Source: Bacteroidia bacterium
Lineage (GTDB): Bacteria; Bacteroidota; Bacteroidia; Flavobacteriales; Flavobacteriaceae
Direction of reading: 5' to 3'
Assembly (NCBI GenBank): GCA_030427735.1
Contig: JAUIBP010000010.1
Location: 62,001-126,000 of the forward strand
DNA length: 64,000 bases
Under the pieces are notes generated by a model, which was not told the DNA's origin, did no database searches, and worked only from the letters and a program-made list of their open reading frames with translations. Below are positions 63,058 to 64,000 of this stretch, in pieces. The translations under genes and the position numbers were made by a program. Within the stretch, counting starts at the first letter, position 1; every line of letters starts with the position of its first letter.

Positions 63058-64000
63058 CTATTGCGTTACAAGGTTTTCTTGTTCTAATTTTATTAAAGCT
63101 TGCTTATATTCCTCTGGTAAAACCTTGATAAACTGAGGCAAATATGTTTCCCATTGCTCTAAAATACGTTGTGCTAACGGACTTAAAGTGGCATTGTAAT
63201 GATTCTCGATTAATTGTTTTAACTGAACAACATCTTCTTCTAACACTACAGGATCTAAATTTAAATCCTCTGCATTACAATTCTTTCTAAAAGATTGTTT
63301 CGCATCTAAAACATAAGCGATTCCGCCACTCATTCCAGCTCCAAAGTTACGACCTACATCTCCTAGAATTACAGCAACACCACCGGTCATATATTCACAA
63401 CCGTGATCGCCAATACCTTCTACCACTGCCTTAGCACCTGAGTTTCTTACACAAAAACGCTCACCTGCCTTACCGTTAATATATACTTCACCAGAAGTTG
63501 CTCCGTACAAGGTCACGTTTCCTGTAATTACATTATCTTCAGGAACAATGGTTGCCGTTTCTGGCACTTTAATAACCAATTTCGCACCCGATAATCCTTT
63601 TCCAAGATAATCGTTTGTATTACCATTCACAATCATGGTTAAACCTCGTGTTGCGAATGCACCAAAACTTTGCCCTGCAGATCCAGTGAAATTCAGATTA
63701 AGTGTATTTTCCGGCAATCCTTGAGCACCATAAATTTTTGAAATTTCGTTACTCAAAATAGCACCCACTGCACGATCGATGTTTGTGATTTTAAAATCTA
63801 AATAGGTCTTTTCTTTACGGAATAACGCTGGATGGGCTTTATTAATAATTTCGAAATCTAAATGCGTTTCTAAATTATGATCTTGAGTTTCGGTATTGTA
63901 CAATTTAACATTCTGTCCAACTTCTACTTGATGTAAAATAGGTGTTAAATCGATGCCCGAAGCTTTATAATGCTCTATAGCTTTATTACGATTTAATTTT
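63058..64000 (-). CDS. gltB: Glutamate synthase large subunit, C-terminal part (partial at window edge)
   Basis: The last ~314 codons of gltB. The frame continues open to the window end (ASGIDLTPILHQVEVGQNV upstream of the first Met at about 63903), so the gene extends beyond 64000. Shown here is the GXGXG right-handed beta-helix domain: GAQGLPENTLNLNFTGSAGQSFGAF, GLSGAKLVIKVPE, GATSGEVYINGKAGERFCVRNSGA, GGVAVILGDVGRNFGAGMSGG. This domain is structural, supporting the synthase and amidotransferase parts. The C-terminal tail ends ...LVTQ, 5 nt before gltD. Confidence 0.95.
   Translation of the reverse strand, partial: KLNRNKAIEHYKASGIDLTPILHQVEVGQNVKLYNTETQDHNLETHLDFEIINKAHPALFRKEKTYLDFKITNIDRAVGAILSNEISKIYGAQGLPENTLNLNFTGSAGQSFGAFATRGLTMIVNGNTNDYLGKGLSGAKLVIKVPETATIVPEDNVITGNVTLYGATSGEVYINGKAGERFCVRNSGAKAVVEGIGDHGCEYMTGGVAVILGDVGRNFGAGMSGGIAYVLDAKQSFRKNCNAEDLNLDPVVLEEDVVQLKQLIENHYNATLSPLAQRILEQWETYLPQFIKVLPEEYKQALIKLEQENLVTQ

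Overview
The window is a low-GC chromosomal segment from a member of the Flavobacteriaceae (Bacteroidetes). This is inferred from a gliding-motility GldA homologue, a secreted protein with a type IX secretion (Por) tail, a split methionine synthase, and several promoters of the Bacteroidetes type (TTTG, about 19 nt, TAnnTTTG). It is mostly a core amino-acid biosynthesis region. I see no prophage, CRISPR array, tRNA, rRNA or complete insertion sequence.

Layout. 1-48: 5' tip of a polyprenyl synthetase gene. 243-1076: secreted T9SS-tail protein, followed by a repeat with inverted ends. 1263-10742 (minus): rlmN, queA, aroA, a MazG-like pyrophosphohydrolase, two DUF3857/transglutaminase proteins (one frameshifted), dtd and rsgA. 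10830-11279: small secreted protein. 11382-15460 (minus): aromatic operon pheA-aminotransferase-tyrA-DAHP synthase/chorismate mutase, headed by an apparent Phe/Tyr leader-peptide attenuator. 15605-16501: gldA. 16498-24013 (minus): a DUF2807 lipoprotein and a PagL-like protein, then the folate/B12 methionine genes metH(N)-metH(C)-small ORF-metF under a SAM-I riboswitch. 24095-36599 (minus): cysM, epsC, a ferredoxin/thioredoxin-reductase-like flavoprotein, sulfite reductase-HEPN, cysH, an Rrf2 regulator, metZ, a MetX-aspartokinase-homoserine dehydrogenase fusion, and metY under a second SAM-I riboswitch. 36697-38244: conserved protein of unknown function. 38390-42754 (plus): leuACDB. 42851-52312 (minus): an azurin lipoprotein, then a full arginine cluster (GNAT, argG, argC, proC, argD, argF', argB, argE, argH in transcription order). 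52669-54261: gapN-type aldehyde dehydrogenase. 54353-61527 (minus): ilvDBNCA with an Ile/Val leader-peptide attenuator. 61586-64000: gltD and the 3' part of gltB.

How it works together. Sulfite reduction (CysH, sulfite reductase) feeds cysteine (EpsC, CysM) and direct sulfhydrylation of activated homoserine (MetX domain, MetY/MetZ). MetF and MetH supply the methyl group. SAM riboswitches gate both methionine branches, and a dyad in the cysH promoter next to an Rrf2 gene suggests separate control of sulfite reduction. The aromatic and branched-chain operons each carry a candidate attenuator in which the antiterminator arm lies where a ribosome finishing the leader peptide would mask it. These two leaders and the Rrf2 dyad are the best finds here. 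I found no convincing undescribed multi-gene system.
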